Positions 1 to 11,177 of a stretch of DNA of 64,000 nt are shown here, piece by piece. The notes under the pieces were generated by a model, which did not search any database, had not been told where the DNA came from, and saw nothing but the letters and a program-made list of their open reading frames with translations. How positions within the stretch are numbered: position 1 is the first letter of the stretch; the number at the start of each line of letters is the position of its first letter. The translations under genes were made by a program, and so were the position numbers. This DNA is from Acanthamoeba castellanii str. Neff (taxonomy: Eukaryota; Discosea; Longamoebia; Acanthamoebidae), in contig NW_004457514.1 in assembly GCF_000313135.1 (NCBI RefSeq), positions 10,855 through 74,854 of the forward strand, in the 5' to 3' direction.

Positions 1-206
1 TCAAGAAGAAGATTGAGGAGTCTCCTTTGGTACGTACCTCCTTCTCAAGCCCACTTCCTGGTCCGACCCGACCTAACATCCATCCACTTTGCACTGTGCA
101 GAAGCTCATGGAAGATTCGTTTGACAAGGAGAACGCGCCCTCCAAGGTGAAGCCCGCGACCGTGGCCAAGCGCACTCTCGGCCGACGCACCAAGCTCGTC
201 AACTGA
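1..206 (+). CDS. 3' end of an unidentified gene (last two exons)
   Basis: The window opens inside an exon that reads KKKIEESPL and meets a gtacgt donor near position 30. The next exon begins at about 102 after a tgcag acceptor and runs to a TGA at 204-206. The tail is short and basic, with a KEN-like triplet (SFDKENAPSK) and a C-terminus RTLGRRTKLVN. A KEN triplet can act as an APC/C degron, but one triplet in a basic tail is weak evidence. I do not recognise the family because the rest of the gene lies outside the window. The two exons join in phase 0, which supports the splice call. Confidence 0.55.
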   Translation, partial: KKKIEESPLVRTSFSSPLPGPTRPNIHPLCTVQKLMEDSFDKENAPSKVKPATVAKRTLGRRTKLVN

Positions 207-698
207 ACAACTTCAGCTGCCACCTCTCCACACCATTCGATGCACACCATCGCCACACGGCCAAGGTTGGCCCTCAGGCCGGCGGCGAAGGGTAAGGTCA
301 ACGACCCCCTCCATGTACATAAACATTGATTCACACCCAGGAACAAGTTAGTGAACCGCGGTCACATGGCGCGTGGAGGGATCCAATGGGTGAGAGTGAA
401 CCGGAGCCACGCCGAAGAAGGGGATCCCTCGCAAGGCCAATCATTGCGCGGTTGTGATTGTTGCGGGGGTGGTGTTCGTACAACCTTGATGTTGGGTGAT
501 CGTCCTGCAGCTCCCATTGGCCCGCGCAACTTGCCTCTAATTAATACTCTCATTTTCCGCCCACTCACATAGCGCCGAGGCGATCCTTTCTTCTGACCCT
601 TACCAGCCCTAAGGCCACTTCGCATCCGACCCACCGGCACATCAAGTCCACCACCGCCACTTGTACCATAACCACTCCACCATAGACTGACTGACAAC
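207..698. other. Intergenic spacer with no supported gene
   Basis: This 490-bp gap lies between the TGA of the partial first gene and the start of the large surface-protein gene. Open frames exist on both strands, but none has a recognisable domain or a coherent splice pattern. It presumably holds the 3' UTR of the first gene and the promoter and 5' UTR of the next. I see no TATA-like box or repeat that I would call. Confidence 0.5.
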
Positions 699-3600
699 AT
701 GACTCCTCCTCTGGGCCGCCTGCGATATTGGCAGCGGTCGGCGCTGGCCGCCATCGCCGTACTGGCCCTCGTCCTGCCTGCAGCCCTGGCCATCGCCGGA
801 CTGGGCGAAGTGGCGGACGATGAACTGCCCCTGCACTTCTACCACGCCTCCCTCTCAGAGGGTTCCGGCCTCCTCCAAGAGGAGCGGGTCAGCACCATCG
901 AGAAGCCGGTCTACATCCCCTTGGACGAGCGGCAGGACACGGAACTGAAGAGGGCCGCTGCGTTCCGGTTCGCGTTCACGCATCTGTCGCCCCGCAAGTC
1001 GCGGTTCATCCTCTACCCGCAGTCGTTCTCCACCGATGCCGGGGTGCAGTTCGACCAGGGCGCCCTCATCTCGACCACTGCCGACGGGTTCGACAGTTCG
1101 TTCGCCTCCATCGCCGACCAGTCCAACATCGACCTCGGCAGCGCCAAGGCCCTCTACGACATCAGGTACTCACTCCATCCCCTCCTCCTAGAACATGTGT
1201 GGTGGTGACCAACTGTGGCGTTCCTTCATTTTGACAACTTATGGCTCATGTTGTCGATGGATCATGACAGCATTGCGATCCTGACCATCGAGGGCGAGTA
1301 CAATGGTATGATCCGTCCGCTCACCTACGAGGCCTTCGACTACTGCGCGCCTCTGTACAACTACCTCAACACCAAGTACGCCCAGTGCTGGCGCTCGGCC
1401 GACTACTGGGCCTACATCGCCGCCGACTCTGCGCACGAGGCCACCAGCGTGGTCTACATCGACGAGACCGACGTTAAGTCCGGCCGGCTGCTCCTGCCCG
1501 ATGGCTTCCCGCGCTTCGGCGCTCTGATCGTGCCCGACATCTACGCCGGCGCCGACGCGACCATCGCCGAGTTCCTCGGTGCGAGCGGACGCGAGCAGCT
1601 GCAGGCCTACCTCGACCAGGGCGGCCTCGTGTTCAGCTCGGGCAAGGGTGCTCTGCTGCTCCAGACCCTGGGCCTCGTGGCCGCGGGCACCCTCGACACG
1701 GGCGACACCCTGGTGCCCAAGCCCGGCCAGCTGTCGGCTGTCGTGACCGGCTGCGGGGAGATCGGCGCTGCCAGCGCCGAGGCCGAGTGGGTCCAGCGCG
1801 CCCTGTGCTTCTCACCCACCACCAACGGCTCGGCCGCGTCGGCCTCGCTGCAGTCGGCGCCGGTCGTCAGCGACGCTAATGCGTTCACGGTCGTGTCGCG
1901 GTGGAACGGCACCACGCTGCGCATCAAGAACGCGGCCGGCGCGGTGCGGAATGCGGAGCCGGACGGGGCCTACCCGCACATCATGTGGCAGCCGGTGGGC
2001 AAGGGCCAGCTCGTGCTGCACCTGGGCAATCCAGTGCTGGAGGAGGCCTCATTCGGGTGGTTCTTCGACGCGCTGTTCCTGGCGATGGCTGGGCCGATCA
2101 TCATCGACACGGAGATCGTCTCGGGACTCACCACGATCCCCATATTCGAGCAGCTCAGCCTTGCGGTCAAGGCCGACCTCAAGAACCTCTTCAAAGACCC
2201 CCTCGGCGACGTCTCCTTCGTCATCTGGGTCGCTTCCGGCTTGCGGGTACGTTATGTTTCAGTTTGTTTGCGTTTGTGTTTCAATTTGCGTTTGCGTTTG
2301 CGTTTCGTTTTTATTTTTCTATCCTCACTATCAACTTCGCCAACAGCTGGATAGTCCCTTGCCGGCTGGCTGCTCGGTGGTGCCGAACACCCAGCGCACG
2401 GCGCCCGGTGCGGCACTCAATGCCTCGTACTACCTCGATTGTTCCCCCGGGGGAGGTTCGCTGGCGGCCTTCGGCGTGGTGTCGGCCACAGTCAACCTCT
2501 TCATCGAGGACGTGTCCATCACCCAGCAGGGCACCGGCATCCCGCTCGTGTACCCGCAGGTCAACTACACCGTGGCGGCGAGGGACAACGCGCCCGTGTT
2601 TGTTGACTGGGGTCCCGTCACTGTCGACGCCTACGAAGCCGCGCTGGTACCCTTCTTGCCCCCCCCCCCAATCCCACCTGCTGGCTTGTGCTCATTGACA
2701 TCGACAGATTCGCTGTGATATGAATGCCGATCCTCTGGGCTTCTATCCCTGTACGAACTCCACTTCAGCAGCTTCGGCCTTCTGCTTGCTCACTGATCGT
2801 GGTGTCGTGTCGTGTCGTAGTGAGCGGCTCCGGCATTTACGTGGATAACGTGCTGACGGCCGAGAACAAGGCCAACACCAACGCGCTCGACGTGACGTTC
2901 ATCAGCTACATTCCCCTCATCTCGCCCCTGGTGGACATCAGCAACCAGGCCGCCGTACGATTCCCTGTTTCTTTTTTAGTACATGCAAGGGACTTGTCTC
3001 ACATGATCGTGCGTAGGTGGCAACGCTTGCGACGTTCGATTGGCAGTACTACGACCAGGCGATCAACAAGGTGGCCAACTACTCCTATCCCTTTGTCAGC
3101 CTCGACCCGCGCGACTACGACTACCTCGACTACGCCCTGCTCCTGCAGCGCGCGGCCCTGCTTGCCGCCGACTGGGACATCCCGGTGAAGAACAACAAGA
3201 CCGTCCGCGACCCCGGCCTGTTCGGCAGCCTGCCCTCCGTGTCGGGCAATGTGTCGGACATCGCCAACTCAGGCCTTGCCAGCAACGCGCCGACCAGCAC
3301 CCAGTTCGTGACTAACCAGGTCTTCTTCTCCGACGCCGACTCGTTCTACGGTCTGGGCGTGCCCCGCATGCTGGCCTTCTTGGAGCTGTCCGACCCGAGG
3401 GCCTTCGCGGCCTACGACGTGGCGGGCTCGTGGCCCTCGGGCTCGGCTCCGGCATCCATGCTCAACCCCTCCGGCACCGCGCTGCGCAAGAACATCGCGT
3501 TCGCCCGCTCCGATGTCTACTACTACAAGAACCGCGAGGGCCTGCCCCTGCCCGAGGGCCTCACCCCCACCAGCACCTTCTCGCTCGACCAGTACGAAGC

Positions 3601-6600
3601 CACCTCCAACGACTGCGTACGTGCCCACCTGCTTGCCATGCCATGCCATGCCATGCCATGCCATGCCATGCCATGCCATGCCATGCTGTTCTTCGGGCTT
3701 ACAGTGTGATGGAACGGTGTCTGTTGCGTTGAACAGGGAGCGTCGACGGCGAGCAAGGTTGTGGCGAGCCACTTCGGCCGCGACCCGGGTGCGCATCCGC
3801 CGGCCTTCTCGCGCGGCTACCGCGGCGCCGAATGGCAGAACGAGTTGCTCCTCGACTGCGAAAAGCGCGAGGGCCAGGTCGACCTCGACGCCCTGCCCAC
3901 CTCCGGCCCGATCCGCAAGGTCCACTACACCGTCCCCTTCACCGACAACTCGTACGTACTCCCTTGAACGATCACCGTTGCGTCAAGCCTTGGTGAATGA
4001 ACGGTTTGGTGGCTTGGCTGCAGGATCACGTCGGGTGACGATGTGATGGGGTTCATCAAGGACACGAGCGTCGCCCTGCAGACGGAGTGGTACTACTCCC
4101 CGAAGACCGCCGAGGGCGTGGCCCGCTTCGGCGAATACCGAGACGTGCGCATCGTGCCCGTGTGGTACGCCACGTTCGAGCTCAACCCCAACACGACTCG
4201 CAAAGGTGCGTCTCCCCTACTGCCCTCTCCCCCTGGTGATCCCGTGATCGTGACCGAAATTTGGCCGCAGGCGGCTCTTTCACGTTCACGCTGCCATCGG
4301 CGACCTTCTGGGAGGCCGGCGATGACCCTGTGGGCAACAACTACATCAGCTACGGTGCCGACCAGGTGGCGATTACGTCGACGACCTACGACGCAGCGAC
4401 CAGGGTAATCACGACCTATTTCAAGCGGGGCAACATGCCCAACGAGGCCTACGGCAAGAGCAGCCAGATGACCGTCACTCTCGAGCGCCTGCGTGGCTCG
4501 CTGGCGACCGCCCCCGCCGTTCCCTTCGGCCTGGAGGAGCTGGTCTACGATCTCTCGATCCCCGCACCCCACCAGTCCTACCGCACGCAGACCCCGGTAC
4601 AGCCCTCAACCTTCCCCCTTGAGCCAAGTCCACGCCCAACGGTGTGTGCCTAACCACGCGCGTGGCACTCGCACAGAGCGCGCCGACGGTGACGTTCAGT
4701 CAGATCATGGCGTTCTCGCTCCCTGCCCTCCGTCTGGAGTACAAGCTGAAGCGCGGAGAGGACAACAACGAAACCTTCGCCCTGCCCTACGAGTCGTTCG
4801 AACCCTTCAGTACGTGTTTCCTCGTGGCCGCATAACCCCCCCCCCCAAACGTACGAGCCCGGGCGCTGATTGTGTGTTCGTTCATCAACGGGTGACCAGT
4901 GCGCAACGGAATGTACTTCCAGGAGCTGCGAGCCCATCAGACGGTGTGGGGCAGCGCCGAGATCCACCCCGACCACGGCGATCCCGGCCTCGTCACCACC
5001 AACGGCGCCTTCTCCCTGCTGGCCAGCCTGGGCATCTCCTCCATCCCCTTCCGCGAGTACCTGGTACACCTCCTGGAACGTTTTTCTTTTTCCTTTTCCT
5101 TTTCTTTCCTTTGTTGAAATCACCAACACCACACACCACATGTTGTGCATCATCAGACCACGGGCGCCGGGCAGCTGATTCCCTTGGCCGCCGAGACCTC
5201 CCGTGTCGAGTGGACCGATATCTGGGACCGGCCGTGGTCGCAGCCGGTGCGTTCTACCTTTGTCGACGCGGCCCCGATCCCCGGACCGCTGCGCAACTTC
5301 CAGATGACGACCACATACGAGCTGCTCGACCCGACCACGGGCGATCGCACGCTCCAGTGGCAGTCCGACCAGGACCTCGTCGTGCGCGCCCAGGTCAAGG
5401 TGCTCAACAACTACGAGAAGTGGTTCGAGCACACCGACTGCGAGGCCAATCAGGTCATGCAGCTCGGCAAGTCCTTCTACCCGGTCGTCTACGGCGACAC
5501 CACCGTCGACAACGAGGTCACCGACCTCAACTCCAAGACCCAGGTACCCTGTTTTTTCCCGTAGAGGCTCTTGCTTGTAGTGTCGGCTCTAACTCCTATA
5601 TTCATTTCCTCCACTGTTGCAGTGGATCAGCTACGGTCACAAGTCGGGCTACGGCGTGTGCCTGCAGGACGGCACCGTGACACTCAGCGGTGTGTCTATC
5701 AGCTCGCCTCAGCGTCAGAGCATCGAGGACGTCCAGATCTGCTCCGAGTCCAAGCCGTACGTACCACCATCATCATCAAAGCCGATCTCACACGCTAAGC
5801 TCGTGCGCTTCTCGGCTCGGCAGGCTCAACCAGTGCAAGAACCTGACGCTGGGCCTTCCGACCCTGAAAGGGCGTCCCTCATCGGTCACATCGCCCACCG
5901 GCAGCGGGTGGAACTACGCCACGCAGGTGGCCGACCACTGGCCCGCCGGCTACATTCTGGAGGACATGTGGGACTTCACCCACACCGACTACTGGGACTC
6001 CCAGTTCGGCAAGGGGTACCCGTGGCATTTCGACAACCCGCTCCCGAGCGCCGACTCCCACAACCCGAAGCCCTTGAACCTCATCGCCTTCTCGATCTTT
6101 AAGGTGCGTGTGTGCTTGTGTGTGTGTGTGTGTGTGTGTGTTTTTCGGAACTGCGTTGCGCTGATTCCGCCTTGATCGCACAGGGTGTGGGCTACGAGGT
6201 CTCGTACTCCAGCAATCAGACCCACGCCAACTTCCCCGGCAAGATGTACGCCTTCAACTCAGTCACCTGTCCCATAGGGTCGCAACCCGAGTGAATGACT
6301 CACCGCACGCATGGGGTGGGGCAGGGGCTGGTGGAGCGACCAGCTGCAGAACAAGGACGACACGCTGGTGGCCGGTCAGGCCAAGTCGCTGGCTGTCTCA
6401 GTCGGCGCGGCGGAGCAGATCCCGGCGTGGATCGGTCTGGACCAGATCACCAGTCCGGCCGGTCTGGGAGATCAGGTCAAATCCAACATCTACGTCTGCG
6501 AATTCAACCCCCAGCGCGTCCAGGTACGCAATAGCATTTTCTGTGACTGTCATCCCAGTCCCTAACTGCTCTCTTTCTCTCTCTCTCTCTCTCTTTCTCT

Positions 6601-9600
6601 GTCTCTCTCACACACACCACCGTAGATCGACCCGAAGAACTCACGCCACGCCTATCTGGCCAACGTCGTCCGCAACAACATCGTACCGGTCGACCCGACG
6701 CTGTCGGCCAGCGACCCGCGCCTCTCCAGCTACGACTGCCAGTCGCCCGGCTACTCGCCGGCCAACATCTCGCAGTTCAACAACTACCTCCCGACCGACA
6801 CGGCGCGCGACTGGCTTTACTTCGCGGCCAACCTCCGCGGCGGCGCCAAGGAGGATCTCAACGTGCTCTACGCCCTGCAGCCCATGGACGGCGTCCACCG
6901 CGAGGGCATCACCCCAGTCGTCGACGGCGGCCGCTTCACCTACTGGAACCCCTCGCTCGGCCCCAACGCCTTCGCCGACGTCGACAACCCGGTCTCGACC
7001 GTGCTCGCCACGCGCACCGACCTCGAGGTCACCAACGCCATCTTCCCCACGTCGCTCCCGACCTTCAACGCCACGCTTGTCCAGCTGCTCGACCTGTCGG
7101 ACCCGGACGAGATCGAGCGGACCTGGACGTCGTCGATCTACTACAACAGCCACGGCTTCGGCGACGCGCAGGTGTCGGTCTACGTGGGCGGCTACAAGGG
7201 CACGGAGGCCATCGTGAGCCCCGGCGTCACGACCTACGTGAAGGTGACCTTCGCCAACAACGCCGGGTTCAATTGGAACCTCCTGGCCAGCGCCATCGAC
7301 TTCGTGTACGAGGGCTCGGCCCCGATCAGCGCCAACGATCTGATGTACCGCTACAAGCACGCCATCCAGGCCCCCATCTCGTTCAACTTCATGGACGTGA
7401 CGGTACGTACTGAAGCAACCCTCTCTGCGCCATCATGGGGTGGGTGTGACGATAAACTCACGCTCACCGTTTTGCTGCATCTCTCAGATCCCGGCCGAGT
7501 ACAAGCCCTACATCAGCATCAAGCCGTCCAACCACAACATCGACACCGCGCCGCTTCAGGTTCGCTCCACACACACACACACGCACACGCACACGCACAC
7601 ACACACACACACACACACAACACAGTTACTAAACGCTGTTGTCTTGTGGTTTGATGCAGTTTGACTTCCAGTCCATCAACGTGGCCACCATCCGTGACGG
7701 GTTTAAGGGCGACTACTACTACCAGCTCACCGTGGCCGCGAACATCCCCGACAGCCTGAGGGGCAAGCTCATCGCCCTCAACGTGACCCTCAAGCCGCAG
7801 TTCTTCGACCGACTGCCCGGCCCCACCGACCCCTGTACCTACCCTAACCTACCCCTGTCGTCTCCCTCGCCTTTGTCGCCCAGTTTGGTACAGGACTCAA
7901 CACCTTTCGTGCCACAGGGCATCCACGACTACCAGCTATCGATCCCGCAGATCATGTTCGGCGTTCCGCTGGACGCGGCGTCGCAGTGGCCCGACGAGGT
8001 GTTATGGACCAGCGGATTCGCCCACAACCTCAAGTTCACTCACACCATCAACTCCGACTTCAAGGTTCTCCATTCTATTCTATTCTATTCCCTGCACCCT
8101 CGATCGCGGCTTGGCGTTCCAACACGGACACTGACACTGACACTGACGGTGCACGGCCAACCGCAGGTGCAAGGAGTGTACTCGGTCAATGAATCGGACG
8201 TCAACCAGCTGGCCCTCGTGGCCTCGGAGCAGGACAATCGCGAGGCGGCCATCGACTCGTTCTGGCAGGGCCTCAAGACCCAGGGCCGCACCGCCGTGCC
8301 CTTCACCGTCTCTACTGCCGGTTCCCAGACCGTGGTACGACACTGTGGCGCACTCGCTCCCACCAGGCACACAGACGTGGGGGCGGGGAGCGCTGACCGA
8401 TTCGTTCGCTCCTGCGCAGGTGACGTACCGGCTGAGCGTGTTCGGCGCCAAGTTCCCGTTCCCCCGCACAGCCGGTCCCGACCTGGCGCAGCTGTACCTC
8501 CTCGTGCGTACCGTGGCGCCCCAGCTGCCCTACGGATGGAACGCCGCCTCCTACGGCGCCACCGCCACCTTCCTGGACAACGTTGGCAAGCAGGTGCGTT
8601 GTGTGTGCGTGTGTGTGTGTGCGTGTGTGTGCGTGTGCGTGTGCGTGCGTGTGTGTGTGTGTGTGTGTGCGTGCGTGTAGCGAGTTGTCCAGTTCACTGA
8701 CCCTTCCGCCCCCGCGCGTTCCAGAAACAAGCGAAGGCGACCAACACACTGTACGTGCGGGCCTCGGGTCCCTGGATCGACATCTCCTACTCCGGCAGCA
8801 TCGTCACGCCCGAGGGCATCGTGATCTACAACCAGCAGCTCTACCAGTCCAACAGCGGTGTCGCCAAGGTGGACGTGACGGCGACCAACAGCGGCAGCGA
8901 CACGGCGTTCGACACCGACATCGTGCTGCTGCTGCCCAAGAAGACGTCGCTGCTGACGGATGGCCTCGAATACGACGCCACGACCACGCCCGACTCGACC
9001 GTCGTCTCGGGCGGCACGCGCGTGGTCATCCGCACCGGCGCCACGCTGGCCCCGGGCGAGTTCTTCACCGTGGGCGTGAGCATCCGCTTCGAGGGCGCCT
9101 CCGCGCGCCTCTCCAACAAGCGGGCCACGAGCTCGAGCAACCGCACCGTGATCTCCAACTCGGGCGCCAACCTGGCCCTGACGGCCGCCGACGACGCGGC
9201 CAAGTTCTCCGCGCTCGAGTACAACCCGTACCAGATCGGCCTCACCGCGGACTCGGCCTACGAGGCCACGCTGAGCGGCAGCGAGCACGACGGCGTGGCC
9301 CGGCTCAACGTGAGCTACAGCGGGGTGGTCCTGCCCGTCGAGTACGTGTGGTACCGCCGCAACACCAGCGACGAGTCGGCCCCCTTCGCCGAGTTTGCGC
9401 GCACCAACGGCACAGTGCTGGCCAACGACATTGACGGCATCTACCCCGTCGAGTACAAGGTGGCGATCGTCTACACCGCCGCCGCTACGGGAGCCCAGGC
9501 CGTGACGCAGACCAACATCGTTCAGTTCAACGACGGCGACGACCGCGGAGCCCTGTTCTGGTTCCTCGTGATCGGCCTGCCGCTGATCGGCACCTGCCTC

Positions 9601-10147
9601 GCCCTCACCGCCCTCGCGCTGCTCCTCCTCCTGGCCGCCATCATCCGCAGTACGCACCGACCCACACCCCTACGCAATGCGCCCTCCCGTACAGTCTCTA
9701 AGTCGTGTAATTGTGTGGCCACGCCCAGGGCGCCGCAACCGCGACCATCTGGACAGCTACGACGCTGAGGCCAGCCGCGGTGCTGACGCTTCCGTTGCTG
9801 CCGCCGCGGGTGGTGCCGGAGCCGCAGCGGCATCTGCCAAGGCGCCCCGCCGCAGCTTCTTCGGGCTGGGTCCCGTGGTGGTGCCCGACGCCGAGGGCCA
9901 CACGCCAAAGGGACGCTGGGTCGTCGACATGGACTACCTCTTCACCGGCGCGCGGAGAGTAGTGGTGAAGGACGGCAATCCGACGTCGAACAAGCCGCCG
10001 GAGGACTGGGTCGACCCGGGCTCGGACAACAGCGCCGACGAGCTGGACGACCTGTCTAGCGGCCGCGCAGGTGGCAGCGCCGGCGGCTCCGAGGGTGAAC
10101 GCCAGCGCAAGCCCGGCTTCTTCCGTCGCATCTTCCGCTGCTTCTGA
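699..10147 (+). CDS. Very large type I membrane surface protein, multi-exon, family unknown
   Basis: More than 20 exons join in frame into a protein of very roughly 2,400-2,500 residues. It starts with a short basic stretch and a hydrophobic signal peptide (SALAAIAVLALVLPAALAIA, about residues 14-33). A long ectodomain follows, rich in Tyr/Trp, Asp and NxS/T sequons. A single transmembrane helix lies near the C-terminus (LFWFLVIGLPLIGTCLAL, coded near 9555-9605). The cytoplasmic tail of about 150 residues is Ala/Gly/Ser-rich, with acidic patches and a basic end (KPGFFRRIFRCF). The last ectodomain part (about 8755-9500) looks like beta-sandwich adhesion modules, with runs such as VDVTATNSGSDTAFDTD that resemble DUF11/CARDB-like folds. 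This suggests an adhesion or wall-contact role, but that is inference. The start is the first ATG before the signal peptide. Introns hold simple repeats: (CCATG)10, CT and CA/GT runs. An AATAAA lies at about 10183. Confidence 0.75.
3636..3685 (+). repeat. Pentanucleotide microsatellite (CCATG)10 in an intron
   Basis: Ten perfect tandem copies of ccatg lie inside an intron of the large surface-protein gene, between a gtacgt donor near 3618 and an acceptor near 3737. Other repeats in this window are mostly dinucleotide runs, so a perfect pentanucleotide array stands out. It is likely length-polymorphic between strains. Confidence 0.95.
7568..7620 (+). repeat. Intronic (CA)n microsatellite
   Basis: An intron of the surface-protein gene contains a nearly uninterrupted CA run with a few CG interruptions. 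Similar CA or GT runs sit in other introns of the window, for example near 6110-6140, 8590-8680, 13535-13570, 30205-30270 and 46450-46530. They seem to be a general property of introns in this genome. Confidence 0.9.
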
Positions 10148-10182
10148 GCCACGACTACTTTTTCCTTTTTAAAATTGAAAAT

Positions 10183-10188
10183 AATAAA
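10183..10188 (+). terminator. Poly(A) signal AATAAA of the surface-protein gene
   Basis: A canonical AATAAA lies about 36 bp after the TGA of the large gene, in a short AT-rich stretch that contrasts with the GC-rich coding DNA. The position fits a cleavage and polyadenylation signal. Confidence 0.6.
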
Positions 10189-10219
10189 AAAAAATACAGA
10201 AAATACAGAAAGAGCGAAG

Positions 10220-10387
10220 ATGGAAGGGCTGCCGAGGGAGCTGGTGTGGGATGTGGTTGGTCGTCTGCCGGTGCGCGACGTGCTTCTAGGGGTGGGCCCC
10301 TTTGGGGACAGGCGAGGTCCCACGTCCATGTACGCCGACCATCCAGAAGCCTGTTCTTCGGATCACTTGAAACCTGATAGAGGCTGA
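10220..10387 (+). pseudogene. Truncated F-box gene relic
   Basis: An ATG at 10220 opens a short frame beginning MEGLPRELVWDVVGRLPVRD. This matches the first half of an F-box helix pattern (LP.EL...V..RLPVRDLL). The frame then loses resemblance to anything and stops at about 10387. No downstream exon with LRR, kelch or WD repeats follows. It could be the remnant of an F-box gene or a very short F-box protein whose next exon I cannot find. It starts only about 70 bp after the previous gene's stop. Confidence 0.4.
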
Positions 10388-11177
10388 GGTGCCAGTAAAA
10401 GCCATACTAACTCGCGGGTACAAGAACGAACCCCTGTGATGGGACGATCCACCAGCACTATGGTGGCATTCCAACTGTTCCTGGGCATCACCAGCTTGGC
10501 CCTCCGCTTTTGCTTGTCGAGCACCAATATCTTGTGGCCTGCCTGACACTGCACTTTTTCTTGGTCGCTGTCGGTCTCGCACACCAGCAATGCAGCCTTC
10601 GGCGCAGACAAGCCGACATGGAGAGTCGTGTCGCTCGCGAAGCGCCAGCACTCCAGTCCTGGGTTTGTGGGCGCACTTCGTGAGCAATGAGGGGGTTAGG
10701 GCCTAGTGAGCTCCACGAATGCAGGGTGCTCGTGACATTGCACATGTGCTAGCACATGCGCCAGGTGCTCGTGACATTGGTACACTTCTCATCAGTTCCC
10801 AAGCAATTCTTGCCACGGGGAGCAAGCAGGCCATGCTGAAGTTGCCTTCACCACAGGCTTCAAAGAAGGTCAAGAAGTGGCAGTGGTGGTGGAGAATGAC
10901 ACCGCCTTCTTCTTTGTGGACAACACTTTGGTACCGCTCAGCAGCCAACTTTCCGAAACCATGCTTTGCACGATTGTCTCAGGACTTAAACTGTCCGATT
11001 GGGACATGCAGCGAGCCAGACCCTTTGACCTGAGCAAGCTCGTGCGGCCCTGGCATTTCTTTTGGGGCACAGATGGGTCTGGTGCAGCTGTCGCCATCTT
11101 GCCACCAACCGCTAGTCAACTCCAGTGCTAGCCAGTGAGACCAGTCTGAACTGAGCTATTTGTGTGGAAACATTTGG
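10388..11177. other. Gene-poor stretch with a decayed coding segment
   Basis: No complete gene is visible in this 790-bp stretch. On the plus strand, about 10800-11131 reads as a coherent frame without start or splice context (GFKEGQEVAVVVENDTAFFF, then WDMQRARPFDLSKL, stop near 11131). It has an alternating hydrophobic, beta-rich look. A tandem-like duplication lies around 10720-10780, where ggtgctcgtgacattg recurs next to two tgctagcacatg-like stretches. Base composition is less GC-biased than in neighbouring genes. I read this as a relic of an unidentified gene, not an active locus. Confidence 0.4.

Noticed and set aside
7560..7625. CA-repeat tract considered as a coding His/Thr repeat
   Set aside because: It is bounded by good splice sites (gttcgc donor, atgcag acceptor), and exons on both sides join in frame without it.
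8585..9660. Long minus-strand frame (about 370 codons) antisense to the surface-protein gene
   Set aside because: It has His/Arg/Gly-rich composition typical of the reverse complement of GC-biased coding DNA, with no domain and no splice logic.
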